Assembly: GCA_946549155.1 (NCBI GenBank)
Contig: CAMNQN010000081.1
Span: 1-13,051, forward strand
Direction of reading: 5' to 3'
Length of the DNA: 13,051 nucleotides
DNA from: an uncultured Lachnospiraceae bacterium
GTDB lineage: Bacteria > Bacillota > Clostridia > Lachnospirales > Lachnospiraceae
A program made the position numbers and the translations under genes. This document shows positions 6,181 through 13,051 of this stretch, one piece after another. The notes under the pieces were generated by a model, which made no database searches, was not told where the DNA came from, and was given only the letters and a program-made list of their open reading frames with translations. Numbering within the stretch: the stretch's first letter is position 1; every line of letters starts with the position of its first letter.

Positions 6181-7905
6181 TTACTCTTTCTTTTCCTTCT
6201 GCTCGCTCTCGATACGGTCAATCTCCTCCAGGACACGCTCCGTCTCCCGCAGCTTTTCCTCCTGGATACGCCGCGCTTCCTCCTTGGCAGCTTCCTGCTC
6301 CTGCTTCCGGCGCTCCTGCTCCATCGCTTCCCTAAGCTCCTGCTCGATCTCGGCGGTAGTCATCTGGTCGATCTGTTCCTCCCTCTTCAGCCGTTCCCGC
6401 TCCTCCTGCCTGCGGCGTCTCTGAATCCGGGATTCCCTGGTACATCGCACCACCAGAATCATGATAATCACCAGCAGCACCAGCAGGATCAGACCGCCTC
6501 CCAGCAGCACCAGCAGCTTATTTTCCTCCATAAAATTCCGGGATGCCGTATAAACATTCTGCGTAATCTCCTTCGTGCGGTTATACACCGTCATAGCAGT
6601 CTGCTCGATTTCCCTTCTGGCCCGAAGCGAGGAGGAATTTTTCAAACGCTCTGTCATATCCAGGCTTTTTTCAAAGGAAAATCCTGTATCCCTTGGCATG
6701 GCATTTAGATCAATAACCGCGCTTCCCACCGGCCAATTATCATATAGATATTTAATATTCAATGCGGCCTGGCCCGCATCATTTATCTGGGTCGTCAAAT
6801 CCGCCGCAGACAAACCATTCGGCACCGTCACAAGACCGGATAATGTCTTTCCGACAGTGACATCTAAAGCTCCCGTCTGGAAATAATCCTTAACCAGTCC
6901 CACATAATCCAGCTTCAAGGCCTCATAAAAGGTGGGCTCCGGCTGATCAGACACAAGATTAATCTGGCTAAAGTTATCAAAGCCGTAATTCATCAGCAGC
7001 CTGGTTTCCTCATAGCACCTGGCCGCCCCCGGCACCCGAAGCACCACGCAGACCTGCTTTCTGCCGCCTTTTTCTCCGTAAGTCACCAGCGTATTCCATG
7101 CATCGGAGGTGTATCCTGTCTTTCCCCCGGTACACCAGTCTGCATAATATTCGCTGTCCTCCTGAAGCATTTTGTGATGATTCACAAAATATCTGTCTTC
7201 CTCCGTGACATTCGTAGCCGGACAATGGCTTTGCACACAGGAGGCCAGCTTCCGGAATTCCGGTATGTCATAGGCCGCCTGGGCAATCAGCGCCATGTCA
7301 TAAGCGCAGGTATAATGTTCTTCATTGTGAAGGCCATGGGGATTTGCGAAATGGGTATTTATGCAGCCCAGCTCCTCTGCCTTCTGATTCATCATATCGG
7401 CAAAGCCCTCCAGGCTTCCTCCCACATATTCGGCGATTCCTACCGCCGCGTCGTTGGCTGATTCCAGCATCAGCGCATGCAGAGCATCATCCAGCGTCAT
7501 TTTTTCTCCCGGCTGGATACCTGCATGACTGCTGCCCTCCTCCAGATCATAAACGGACTCATCGAAGGTAATCTCATTCTCCGGATTTCCATTTTCCAAC
7601 GCCACCATGGCTGTCATGATTTTTGTAATACTGGCGGGATAGTGCTTTTCATAAGCATTTTTACTGTACAAAAACGTGCCCGTATTCAAGTCCATCACCA
7701 CCGCTGCCGCGGACTGCACCGCTTCTCCCTGAGGCCATCCCTTAATCTCATTGGTATCGATGGTATCGTAGTATTCCTCCGGGATAAATTCTGTTTCCGC
7801 CTCCTCTTCCTCCTCCGCATAAACAGGGGATACGTAAGGCGTCACAAGAAAAAGGGACAGAACCAGCATGAGAAACCATGGGGCCTTCTTCCATCTTCTT
7901 TTCAT
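6181..7905 (-). CDS. Serine-type D-Ala-D-Ala carboxypeptidase (DacA/DacF, PBP5-like) with membrane anchor and coiled-coil tail
   Basis: Removes the terminal D-alanine from peptidoglycan stem peptides outside the membrane. A signal peptide (basic MKRRWKK, hydrophobic core, likely cut after VYA at residue 30) precedes the S11 peptidase domain. The catalytic motifs are S92-I-T-K95, S149-A-N151 and K262-T-G264. A C-terminal domain follows, then a transmembrane segment at about 464-486 (LLVLLGGGLILLVLLVIIMI). An 88-residue, very charged tail is predicted to be a coiled coil and cytoplasmic. Family members usually end in a short amphipathic helix and are about 380-450 residues; at 574 this one is long because of the tail. 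The start at 7905 has GAGG 6 nt upstream; the ATG at 7917 has no such site. It follows gatD by 34 bp, so the two are probably co-transcribed with murT. Confidence 0.94.
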   Translation of the reverse strand: MKRRWKKAPWFLMLVLSLFLVTPYVSPVYAEEEEEAETEFIPEEYYDTIDTNEIKGWPQGEAVQSAAAVVMDLNTGTFLYSKNAYEKHYPASITKIMTAMVALENGNPENEITFDESVYDLEEGSSHAGIQPGEKMTLDDALHALMLESANDAAVGIAEYVGGSLEGFADMMNQKAEELGCINTHFANPHGLHNEEHYTCAYDMALIAQAAYDIPEFRKLASCVQSHCPATNVTEEDRYFVNHHKMLQEDSEYYADWCTGGKTGYTSDAWNTLVTYGEKGGRKQVCVVLRVPGAARCYEETRLLMNYGFDNFSQINLVSDQPEPTFYEALKLDYVGLVKDYFQTGALDVTVGKTLSGLVTVPNGLSAADLTTQINDAGQAALNIKYLYDNWPVGSAVIDLNAMPRDTGFSFEKSLDMTERLKNSSSLRARREIEQTAMTVYNRTKEITQNVYTASRNFMEENKLLVLLGGGLILLVLLVIIMILVVRCTRESRIQRRRRQEERERLKREEQIDQMTTAEIEQELREAMEQERRKQEQEAAKEEARRIQEEKLRETERVLEEIDRIESEQKEKKE

Positions 7906-7939
7906 AATCCACCTCATACTTTTATATATTTGTATGCAA

Positions 7940-8656
7940 TTACTTTACAAACCGGTTTACAATATACTGATTTGCCTCCCTCTCCTGGCTGTCATCCAAA
8001 GGAGCCAGGTCAGCCCTCCCGTATTTCCTCTCCAGCGCCCGCCTAAGCAGCAAATCGCAGACATGGGGATTTTTGGGAAGCAATGGGCCGTGAATATAAG
8101 TGCCAATCACATTTTTATACATCACACCCTCCTGCCGGTCCCCGCCATTGTTTCCAAAGCCAAAGGATACCCGCCCGAAGGGTTTATTTTCATTGATATA
8201 AGTGCGTCCGCCATGATTCTCGAAGCCAACCACGGGATACTCAAACAAATCATTTTCCACCACAATATTGGAAATCAGCCGGGGAGAACCCTGCTCTGTG
8301 CACAGATCCACCAGGGATAATCCCTCTATGCGGCCCTCCGGAGTATCATAATAGTGCCCCAGAAGCTGATAGCCGCCGCACACCGCAATCACTACGCCGT
8401 TATCCTCCACATAATCCCTGAAATCCTTCTGTATCGCCTTTAACCGGCTGCACACAATCATCTGCTCCCGATCGGAGCCGCCGCCCAACAGCACAATATC
8501 CAGACTGCCAAAATCAATATCGTCCGTCAGCTGAAATTCCCGGACCTCAGACTCTATCCCCCGCCATTCACAGCGCTTCTTCATACATTGAATATTTCCC
8601 CGGTCACCATAAAGATTCAAAAGATCCGGATACAAATGCCCTATCGTTATTTTCAT
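7940..8656 (-). CDS. gatD: Lipid II isoglutaminyl synthase, glutamine amidotransferase subunit
   Basis: Supplies ammonia from glutamine to MurT, which amidates the alpha-carboxyl of D-Glu in the lipid II stem peptide. The 238-residue class I amidotransferase has the nucleophile C93 in VIAVCGGYQLLG, H189 in GTYIHGPLLPKNP and R126 at the glutamine-binding position. These match the Cys/His pair known for the Staphylococcus aureus enzyme. The start MKITIGHLYPDLLNLYGDRGN is typical of the family. An upstream in-frame ATG at 8686 is rejected because GGAGGG sits 7 nt before 8656. It follows murT with 67 bp between them, the usual order in Firmicutes. That gap shows only a weak GC hairpin and no terminator. 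Confidence 0.95.
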   Translation of the reverse strand: MKITIGHLYPDLLNLYGDRGNIQCMKKRCEWRGIESEVREFQLTDDIDFGSLDIVLLGGGSDREQMIVCSRLKAIQKDFRDYVEDNGVVIAVCGGYQLLGHYYDTPEGRIEGLSLVDLCTEQGSPRLISNIVVENDLFEYPVVGFENHGGRTYINENKPFGRVSFGFGNNGGDRQEGVMYKNVIGTYIHGPLLPKNPHVCDLLLRRALERKYGRADLAPLDDSQEREANQYIVNRFVK

Positions 8657-8723
8657 CGCCTGTCCCTCCATATAACTGCGCCGCAATTTTTTCTCCGCGG
8701 CGGCTCACCTTCCCAGCTATATG

Positions 8724-10055
8724 TCATTTTTCCATCTCTTTTAATATGTTGTGCGTAGAGTAGAGCGCCGTATAATTCACCAGCACGTACAGATTTTTGC
8801 AGCCGTCCCTCAGCCGCTGTTCAATGGCTGTTTTCACATCGGGAACCAGATTTGAGGAAATATCCACATATTTCAGCCGCAGCCGCATATCCTGGCATCG
8901 GATTCCACTGACCGTGACGGAACGGATACTTTCCGCCGAGAACCGGTCAAAATCCACATCCCACAGCCAGGAAATATCCGTGCCGTCCTGGGCATTGTCA
9001 TTAATGACAATAATCAGATCTTTATCCGCCTCATCCTCCATCACCGCAGAAATATTCTGATTAAAGCCCGCCGGATTTTTCGCCAGATTCAGAAGCACCT
9101 TGCTTCCCTGAATATGAAAAACCTCGTTTCTTCCATTCTGAGGATTAAAATTTTCCAACACCTTGTTAAAATTCTTCAGCTCCAGCCCGGCGGTTCTGGC
9201 GGCGCTGTAGGCAGCCAGTATGTTGTAAATATTGTAAAATCCCCGGTAATTTGCCGCGATATGGCGCCCCTCCACCTCAAACTCCAATCCCTGCTTCATA
9301 TCAATATGAGAAGCGTCAAAATCGATGGCAGGCCTTGCGAACCCACAGTCCGGGCAATGGTACACGCCAATCTGGCTGTAATGATAAAAATCATACGCCA
9401 GGCGGCCGCCGCATCTCTTACAGAAGCGTCCCTCCCGAATCTCGTGGCTGTCCTGCTCCTCAAAAACCCTTTCGCTGATTCCATAGGTCACATATTCATT
9501 GCCGCTCTCCATGGCAAGATAAGCGGACAGCGCATCGTCGCCGTTCACGATAATCTTCATGTCCGGAGCCATCTTCATAGCCTGATCCAGCAGCTTCATG
9601 GTGATATCAATCTCCCCATACCGGTCCAGCTGATCTCTGAACAGATTGGTCAGCACCATATAATCCGGCTTAAAATGAGGGAACACCCGCACTGTAGATG
9701 CCTCGTCAATCTCAATACAGGCATAATCCGCATCCAGTTTTCCATTCCACTTCGCAGCCAGGACAAAAGAAGCCGCCACTCCCATCAGCATATTGGAACC
9801 AGTGTGGTTGCACACCAGCTTTTTCCCTTCAGATTCCACCGCGGAACACAGCAGATTATTGGTGGTGGTCTTGCCGTTGGTGCCGCACACCACAAAAATC
9901 TTCTCCCGTACCTGACCGGCCAGATCCCTTAAAATATCCGGGTCGATCTTCAGCGCCAGTTTCCCGGCCATAGTCACGCCCTGCCTGCCCGCCAGCTTAC
10001 ACCCAAAGCTCAGCGCCCGCGCCGCCAAAATCGCAGCTGTTCTTCGTAATCTCAT
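8724..10055 (-). CDS. murT: Lipid II isoglutaminyl synthase, Mur ligase subunit
   Basis: ATP-dependent ligase-like subunit that activates the D-glutamate carboxyl of lipid II for amidation with ammonia from GatD. The Mur ligase P-loop GTNGKTTT is at 58-65. The family-specific zinc ribbon has C211, C214, C233 and C236 (CKRCGG and CPDC). The C-terminal DUF1727-like domain contains AKNPAGFNQNISAV and NDNAQDGTDISWLWDVDF, with the Asp thought to complete a catalytic triad with GatD. The length is 443 residues from ATG 10055, which has AGGA 8 nt upstream. An ATG at 10064 is also in frame, but its purine stretch is too close. It is the first gene of a probable murT-gatD-carboxypeptidase operon. Confidence 0.95.
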   Translation of the reverse strand: MRLRRTAAILAARALSFGCKLAGRQGVTMAGKLALKIDPDILRDLAGQVREKIFVVCGTNGKTTTNNLLCSAVESEGKKLVCNHTGSNMLMGVAASFVLAAKWNGKLDADYACIEIDEASTVRVFPHFKPDYMVLTNLFRDQLDRYGEIDITMKLLDQAMKMAPDMKIIVNGDDALSAYLAMESGNEYVTYGISERVFEEQDSHEIREGRFCKRCGGRLAYDFYHYSQIGVYHCPDCGFARPAIDFDASHIDMKQGLEFEVEGRHIAANYRGFYNIYNILAAYSAARTAGLELKNFNKVLENFNPQNGRNEVFHIQGSKVLLNLAKNPAGFNQNISAVMEDEADKDLIIVINDNAQDGTDISWLWDVDFDRFSAESIRSVTVSGIRCQDMRLRLKYVDISSNLVPDVKTAIEQRLRDGCKNLYVLVNYTALYSTHNILKEMEK

Positions 10056-10145
10056 CGCATCCATCCTGCCATATTTCTCTTCCGGTAAGCCTTTTAGGTT
10101 CCTGCTTCGGAAGATTTCTGATCAATCATAATTTCATATTTATCT

Positions 10146-10174
10146 ATTATAACCGATCTACCACTATTTTTCAA
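10146..10174 (-). promoter_or_regulatory. Sigma-A promoter of the murT operon
   Basis: Reverse strand: TTGAAA (10174-10169), exactly 17 bp, TATAAT (10151-10146), one of the best consensus matches in the window. The leader would be about 80 nt. It contains an imperfect hairpin (10113-10079, ends CTTCCG and CGGAAG) before the ribosome binding site. Confidence 0.8.
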
Positions 10175-10210
10175 CGCACAGTCCCTTTTTATTTTGCAAC
10201 CTCCAGAAGG

Positions 10211-10332
10211 TGTTCAGGAGGCAATGGTCTTCGTGTTTTGTTAAGGAAGAGGACGCAGGAAGAGTCGGGCGCGCAGGGCCACAAGCGTCTGGAAAATAAT
10301 TCGGAGGATACCCTGGGAAAATACTGAAATTT
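10211..10332 (+). repeat. Dispersed repeat, copy B
   Basis: Starts with TGTTCAGG, then the 17-base block TCTTCGTGTTTTGTTAA (10228-10244) and six variable bases. The core runs from GGACGCAGGAAG at 10251 to about GGAAAATAAT at 10305. The core matches copies A and C with only a few changes (for example GTCGGG for GGCGGG, and GCGTCT for GCATCT). Beyond it, TTCGGAGGATACCCTGGG resembles a decayed version of the first hairpin arm of copy A, so this copy has lost the palindromic half. It fills most of the gap between the murT and EamA-gene promoters. Its end near 10332 is approximate. Confidence 0.9.
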
Positions 10333-10346
10333 TATAATTTCAAAAT

Positions 10347-10374
10347 TTGCATACTCTCCCAAATGAGCTATAAT
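10347..10374 (+). promoter_or_regulatory. Promoter of the EamA-family transporter gene
   Basis: TTGCAT (10347-10352), a 16-bp spacer and TATAAT (10369-10374), about 28 nt before the GGGAGAGA ribosome binding site region. It lies just beyond repeat copy B, so the repeat ends immediately upstream of the -35 box. Confidence 0.7.
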
Positions 10375-10408
10375 AATCCTGACTATATTTATTCGGGAGA
10401 GAACTATC

Positions 10409-11299
10409 ATGAATACTGCTGAAATGAAAAATAAAAACCTTGGAATCCTCTGCATCATCTGTTCCGCCTTCTGCTTTTCCTGCATGAACCTGTTTGTCCG
10501 GCTCTCCGGCGCCCTTCCTTCCATTCAGAAAAGCTTTTTCCGGAACCTGATTGCCTTCTGCTTTGCGATGATCATCGTTAAAAGGGAGGGACTTTCCCTG
10601 CGCGTCAGGAGGGATTCTCTGGGGCCCCTTCTGATTCGCTCCATCTCTGGAACGGTTGGGATTCTCTGCAATTTTTACGCCGTGGACCATCTGGCCATTG
10701 CGGACGCCTCCATGCTGAATAAACTGTCACCTTTCTTCGTATTGATTTTCTCCTATCTGATCTTAAAGGAAAATGTGACATTTTATCAGACCGCCTGTAT
10801 TCTGACTGCTTTTCTGGGGAGCCTGTTTATCATAAAGCCCACCCCCGGGATTTTCCAGAATCCAGCCTCCCTGATTGGGATGCTTGGTGGACTTGGAGCC
10901 GGGCTGGCTTATGCCTTCGTCCGCATAGCCAGCAAGCAGGGCGTACCGGGACCGGTGATCGTAGCCTTCTTTTCCGGATTCTCCTGCCTGGTGACACTGC
11001 CGAATCTGCTGCTGCACTATACCCCCATGACAGGCATACAGCTTCTCTGCCTGCTGCTGGCCGGACTGTCCGCCGCCGGAGGGCAGTTCGCCATCACTGC
11101 CGCCTACTCCCACGCTCCCGCCCGGGAAATCTCCATCTATGATTATACCCAGATTATCTTCTCCACCCTGCTGGGACTGATTTTCCTGCATGAGCTGCCG
11201 GATGGATACAGTTTTATCGGATACGGAATAATTATCGGTGCATCGCTGGTGATGTTTCTGTTGAATAACAGACAGGTAAAGAAAAACTGCTCCCGATAA
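10409..11299 (+). CDS. EamA-family (drug/metabolite transporter superfamily) membrane protein
   Basis: Inner-membrane carrier of the DMT superfamily. The 296-residue protein has about ten hydrophobic segments in two repeats, the usual EamA layout of 5+5 helices. The first repeat runs from LGILCIICSAFCFSCMNLFVRL to the segment ending FLGSLFIIKP. The second starts at LIGMLGGLGAGLAYAFVRIAS. Family-typical features include the FFRNLIAF stretch in helix 2 and the DASMLNKLSPFFVLIFSYL region in helices 3-4. The C-terminus is short and basic. GGGAG is placed about 9 nt before the ATG. Substrates of this family are diverse (amino acids, nucleosides, metabolites, drugs) and cannot be deduced here. It precedes the GH32 gene by 100 bp on the same strand, but a separate promoter candidate lies between them. 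A functional link with fructoside use is possible but not shown. Confidence 0.9.
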   Translation: MNTAEMKNKNLGILCIICSAFCFSCMNLFVRLSGALPSIQKSFFRNLIAFCFAMIIVKREGLSLRVRRDSLGPLLIRSISGTVGILCNFYAVDHLAIADASMLNKLSPFFVLIFSYLILKENVTFYQTACILTAFLGSLFIIKPTPGIFQNPASLIGMLGGLGAGLAYAFVRIASKQGVPGPVIVAFFSGFSCLVTLPNLLLHYTPMTGIQLLCLLLAGLSAAGGQFAITAAYSHAPAREISIYDYTQIIFSTLLGLIFLHELPDGYSFIGYGIIIGASLVMFLLNNRQVKKNCSR

Positions 11300-11304
11300 A
11301 ATCC

Positions 11305-11374
11305 TACTATTCTGATTTTTTTCGCACTTTTCAAAACTCGTTCTTTCCCGTACAATTTTTATATCAGAATACTA
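11305..11374 (+). promoter_or_regulatory. GH32 gene promoter region framed by a 12-bp inverted repeat
   Basis: TACAAT (11351-11356) is a good -10 box; the -35 (TTTTCA, 17 bp upstream) is weak, suggesting an activated or regulated promoter. TACTATTCTGAT (11305-11316) and ATCAGAATACTA (11363-11374) are reverse complements with one mismatch. The second copy begins at the expected transcript start. This arrangement fits an operator pair for a repressor, but no matching regulator gene is present in the window. No terminator was found after the EamA gene, so some read-through is likely. Confidence 0.45.
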
Positions 11375-11399
11375 TTGAATTTTGCAGGGAGGGATTATC

Positions 11400-12956
11400 A
11401 TGTGCAGCAAAGAAGAAATCAATCTTAGACACCAGTATGTTTTAAATAACGCCATGGCTGTTGAGCAGCTTCTTGGCCCCAAAATCGCGGCGCACCCGCT
11501 GCGTCAGCTTTATCACGTGATGCCGCCGGTAAACTGGATGAACGATCCCTGTTCTATGGTATGGTTCAAGGGATATTATCATCTGCTTTATCAGTATGAT
11601 CCTTATCACATTTCTCCCCGGGGTATGTTCTTCGGTCATGTGCGCAGCACGGATCTGGTTCACTGGGAACAGCTTCCCATCGCTCTGGGACCCAGCGAGC
11701 CCTGGGAATTATATGATCGGGATGAGCCGGGAAAAAATTTCGGTATTTTTACTGGAAGCGCTGCAGTGGAGGGGGACCGTCTGATTATCGCCTACTGCGG
11801 ATCTTCCTATGACGAGGAAGGAAAATTGGTGCAGACCATCTGTCTGGCCTTCAGCACAGACGGGATTCATTTTGAAAAATATGAAAAAAATCCGATTATT
11901 GCTGCGCCTCCGGAGGATGGATCCAGAGATTTTCGGGATCCCAAGCTGTGGAAGCAGGGTGACAAATGGTATCTGTTGATGGGATCCTGTAAGGATGGAC
12001 AAGGCAAGGTGCTCCTTTACACCTCCGATACGCTGGAGGACTGGACTTATATGGGCGTTATGGCGGAAAGCGACGGCTCCTTTGGCCGAATGTGGGAATG
12101 TCCCGACTTTTTTGAGCTGGACGGTTATGATGTACTGATTTTTTCTCCCATTGGAATGCACCATGTGGATGCCTGCTGGCAGATCGGGCATATGGACTAT
12201 AGCACCGGAAAATTTCAGCGGATCAGCTGGGGAAAATTAGATTATGGCAAGGAATTTTATGCACCTCAGACGCTGCTTTCCCCGGATGGACGGCGCATTA
12301 TGATCGGCTGGTGTAATATGTGGGCCCATGACGGCCGCGACACCTTCACCACCTTCGGAGCCACCGCGGCAAACGGCTGGTGCGGCCATATGTCTCTGCC
12401 CCGGGAACTGCACGTGGATGAAAGACAGCGCCTGACGGTAACGCCGGTATCAGAATGCCAACTGTTACGACAAGGGACTCCTCTCGTGTGCCGGTACACC
12501 TTATGCGGCACCTCTGCCCCCCGCAAAGAAAGGGAAACCCTTTCGCCAGGGGAAGGCAGCGTCATCCAGAAGGCTCCCTTCGATGGCTGGAAATCCTCTG
12601 AGCTTTGCCTCACCATTCAGGCAGAATCCCAACAGCATGGAAAATGTGGTGTCCGGGTACGCGGCGGGAATTCCAATTACACGGAAATCGGCTGGGATTC
12701 CAGGAAAAATGCCGTTTATCTTGACAGGAGAAACGCCGACGGAATCTACAACGATATCCAGTATTATGATCGTGAAACAACAAAGGCTCCCACCATCACC
12801 ATCTACACAGACAGCGTAGGAATAGAACTGTTTGCAGACAACGGCAAAATCCGGGCCACAAATAATATCTACCCGAACCCGGAGCACACCGAACTTACCC
12901 TATTTGCAAAAGATATGGATTGTGTAATGACATTGGAAGCATGGCAGCTATTATAA
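11400..12956 (+). CDS. Glycoside hydrolase family 32 (sucrose/sucrose-6-phosphate hydrolase or fructan beta-fructosidase)
   Basis: Releases fructose from sucrose, sucrose-6-phosphate or short fructans. The 518-residue protein has the five-bladed propeller motifs in order: NWMNDP with nucleophile D49, F178-R-D-P181 with the transition-state Asp D180, and W232-E-C234 with acid/base E233. A beta-sandwich domain follows in the last 150 residues (for example VYLDRRNADG and VGIELFADNGK). No signal peptide is seen, so it should act in the cytoplasm on an imported sugar. The motif after D49 is NDPCSMV instead of the common NDPNG. The start at 11400 has AGGGAGGG 6-7 nt upstream; an in-frame TTG at 11382 overlaps that site and is rejected. 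No sugar PTS or ABC permease gene adjoins, so the substrate and its import route are unknown. The gene ends 6 bp before repeat copy C and shows no ordinary terminator in the window. Confidence 0.94.
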   Translation: MCSKEEINLRHQYVLNNAMAVEQLLGPKIAAHPLRQLYHVMPPVNWMNDPCSMVWFKGYYHLLYQYDPYHISPRGMFFGHVRSTDLVHWEQLPIALGPSEPWELYDRDEPGKNFGIFTGSAAVEGDRLIIAYCGSSYDEEGKLVQTICLAFSTDGIHFEKYEKNPIIAAPPEDGSRDFRDPKLWKQGDKWYLLMGSCKDGQGKVLLYTSDTLEDWTYMGVMAESDGSFGRMWECPDFFELDGYDVLIFSPIGMHHVDACWQIGHMDYSTGKFQRISWGKLDYGKEFYAPQTLLSPDGRRIMIGWCNMWAHDGRDTFTTFGATAANGWCGHMSLPRELHVDERQRLTVTPVSECQLLRQGTPLVCRYTLCGTSAPRKERETLSPGEGSVIQKAPFDGWKSSELCLTIQAESQQHGKCGVRVRGGNSNYTEIGWDSRKNAVYLDRRNADGIYNDIQYYDRETTKAPTITIYTDSVGIELFADNGKIRATNNIYPNPEHTELTLFAKDMDCVMTLEAWQLL

Positions 12957-12962
12957 AGCTAC

Positions 12963-13051
12963 TGTTCAGGTAAATGTTCTTCGTGTTTTGTTAATTAACC
13001 GGACGCAGGAAGAGGCGGGCGCGCAGGGCCACAAGCATCTGGAAAATAACT
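12963..13051 (+). repeat. Dispersed repeat, copy C, cut by the window edge
   Basis: Has TGTTCAGG (12963-12970), TCTTCGTGTTTTGTTAA (12978-12994), six variable bases, then the core starting GGACGCAGGAAG at 13001. The core is identical to copy A from there to CATCTGGAAAA and ends in TAACT at the window edge. The spacing from TTAA to GGACGC is the same as in copy B. In copy A the next bases begin the long hairpin; whether copy C also has it cannot be seen. If so, it could serve as the missing terminator of the GH32 gene. Confidence 0.9.

Noticed and set aside
8657..8723. GC hairpin between murT and gatD as a terminator or separate regulatory element
   Set aside because: The pairing is short and imperfect and no U-run follows; co-transcription is more likely.
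9114..9932. 272-codon open frame on the plus strand inside murT
   Set aside because: Antisense shadow of MurT; no motif and no start signal.
10189..10524. Minus-strand open frame across repeat copy B and the start of the EamA gene
   Set aside because: It spans repeat sequence and two promoters and reads a composition unlike protein; explained by the repeat and the plus-strand gene.
2616..13051. The repeats as a CRISPR array
   Set aside because: The copies are kilobases apart, are not regularly spaced, and no cas genes are present.

Overview
The window looks like chromosome from a low-to-medium GC Firmicute of the class Clostridia, most likely a gut Lachnospiraceae (Blautia-like). The evidence is the gene content and style: a metK gene under an S-box SAM riboswitch, an orphan MalK/UgpC-type ATPase beside a CdaR-type regulator, a murT-gatD pair next to a D,D-carboxypeptidase, and AGGAGG-type ribosome binding sites. 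The genus is inferred and was not tested by any search.

Layout. Positions 1-1314 (minus strand) hold the 5' three quarters of metK and its leader, a complete SAM-I riboswitch with terminator and antiterminator. Positions 1366-2454 (minus) hold a CdaR/PucR-type regulator. Positions 2455-2860 hold no gene but contain a 188-bp inverted repeat with a perfect 39-bp central stem, then the terminator of ugpC. Positions 2861-3973 (minus) hold ugpC, the ATPase of sugar ABC importers. Positions 4334-5296 (plus) hold a DEDDh exonuclease. It converges on the next block at a bidirectional terminator.

Positions 5373-10055 (minus) form a probable operon read murT, gatD, D-Ala-D-Ala carboxypeptidase, degenerate tyrosine recombinase. 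It starts from a good sigma-A promoter at 10146-10174. MurT/GatD amidates the D-glutamate of lipid II and the carboxypeptidase trims the terminal D-alanine of the stem peptide, so the block is a peptidoglycan-tailoring unit. The recombinase-like gene at its end lacks two residues of the catalytic set and is the least expected member.

Positions 10347-12956 (plus) hold an EamA-family transporter and a cytoplasmic GH32 beta-fructosidase, each with its own candidate promoter. This pair is bracketed by two same-orientation copies of a dispersed repeat (10211-about 10332, and 12963 to the window end). The repeat shares its core with the large palindrome at 2616-2803.

The most unusual item is this repeat family: three copies in 13 kb, all intergenic, with a very conserved GC-rich core starting GGACGCAGGAAG. 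In at least one copy the core is mirrored around a long perfect hairpin. I do not recognise it as a named element. No CRISPR array, tRNA, rRNA or transposase gene was seen.
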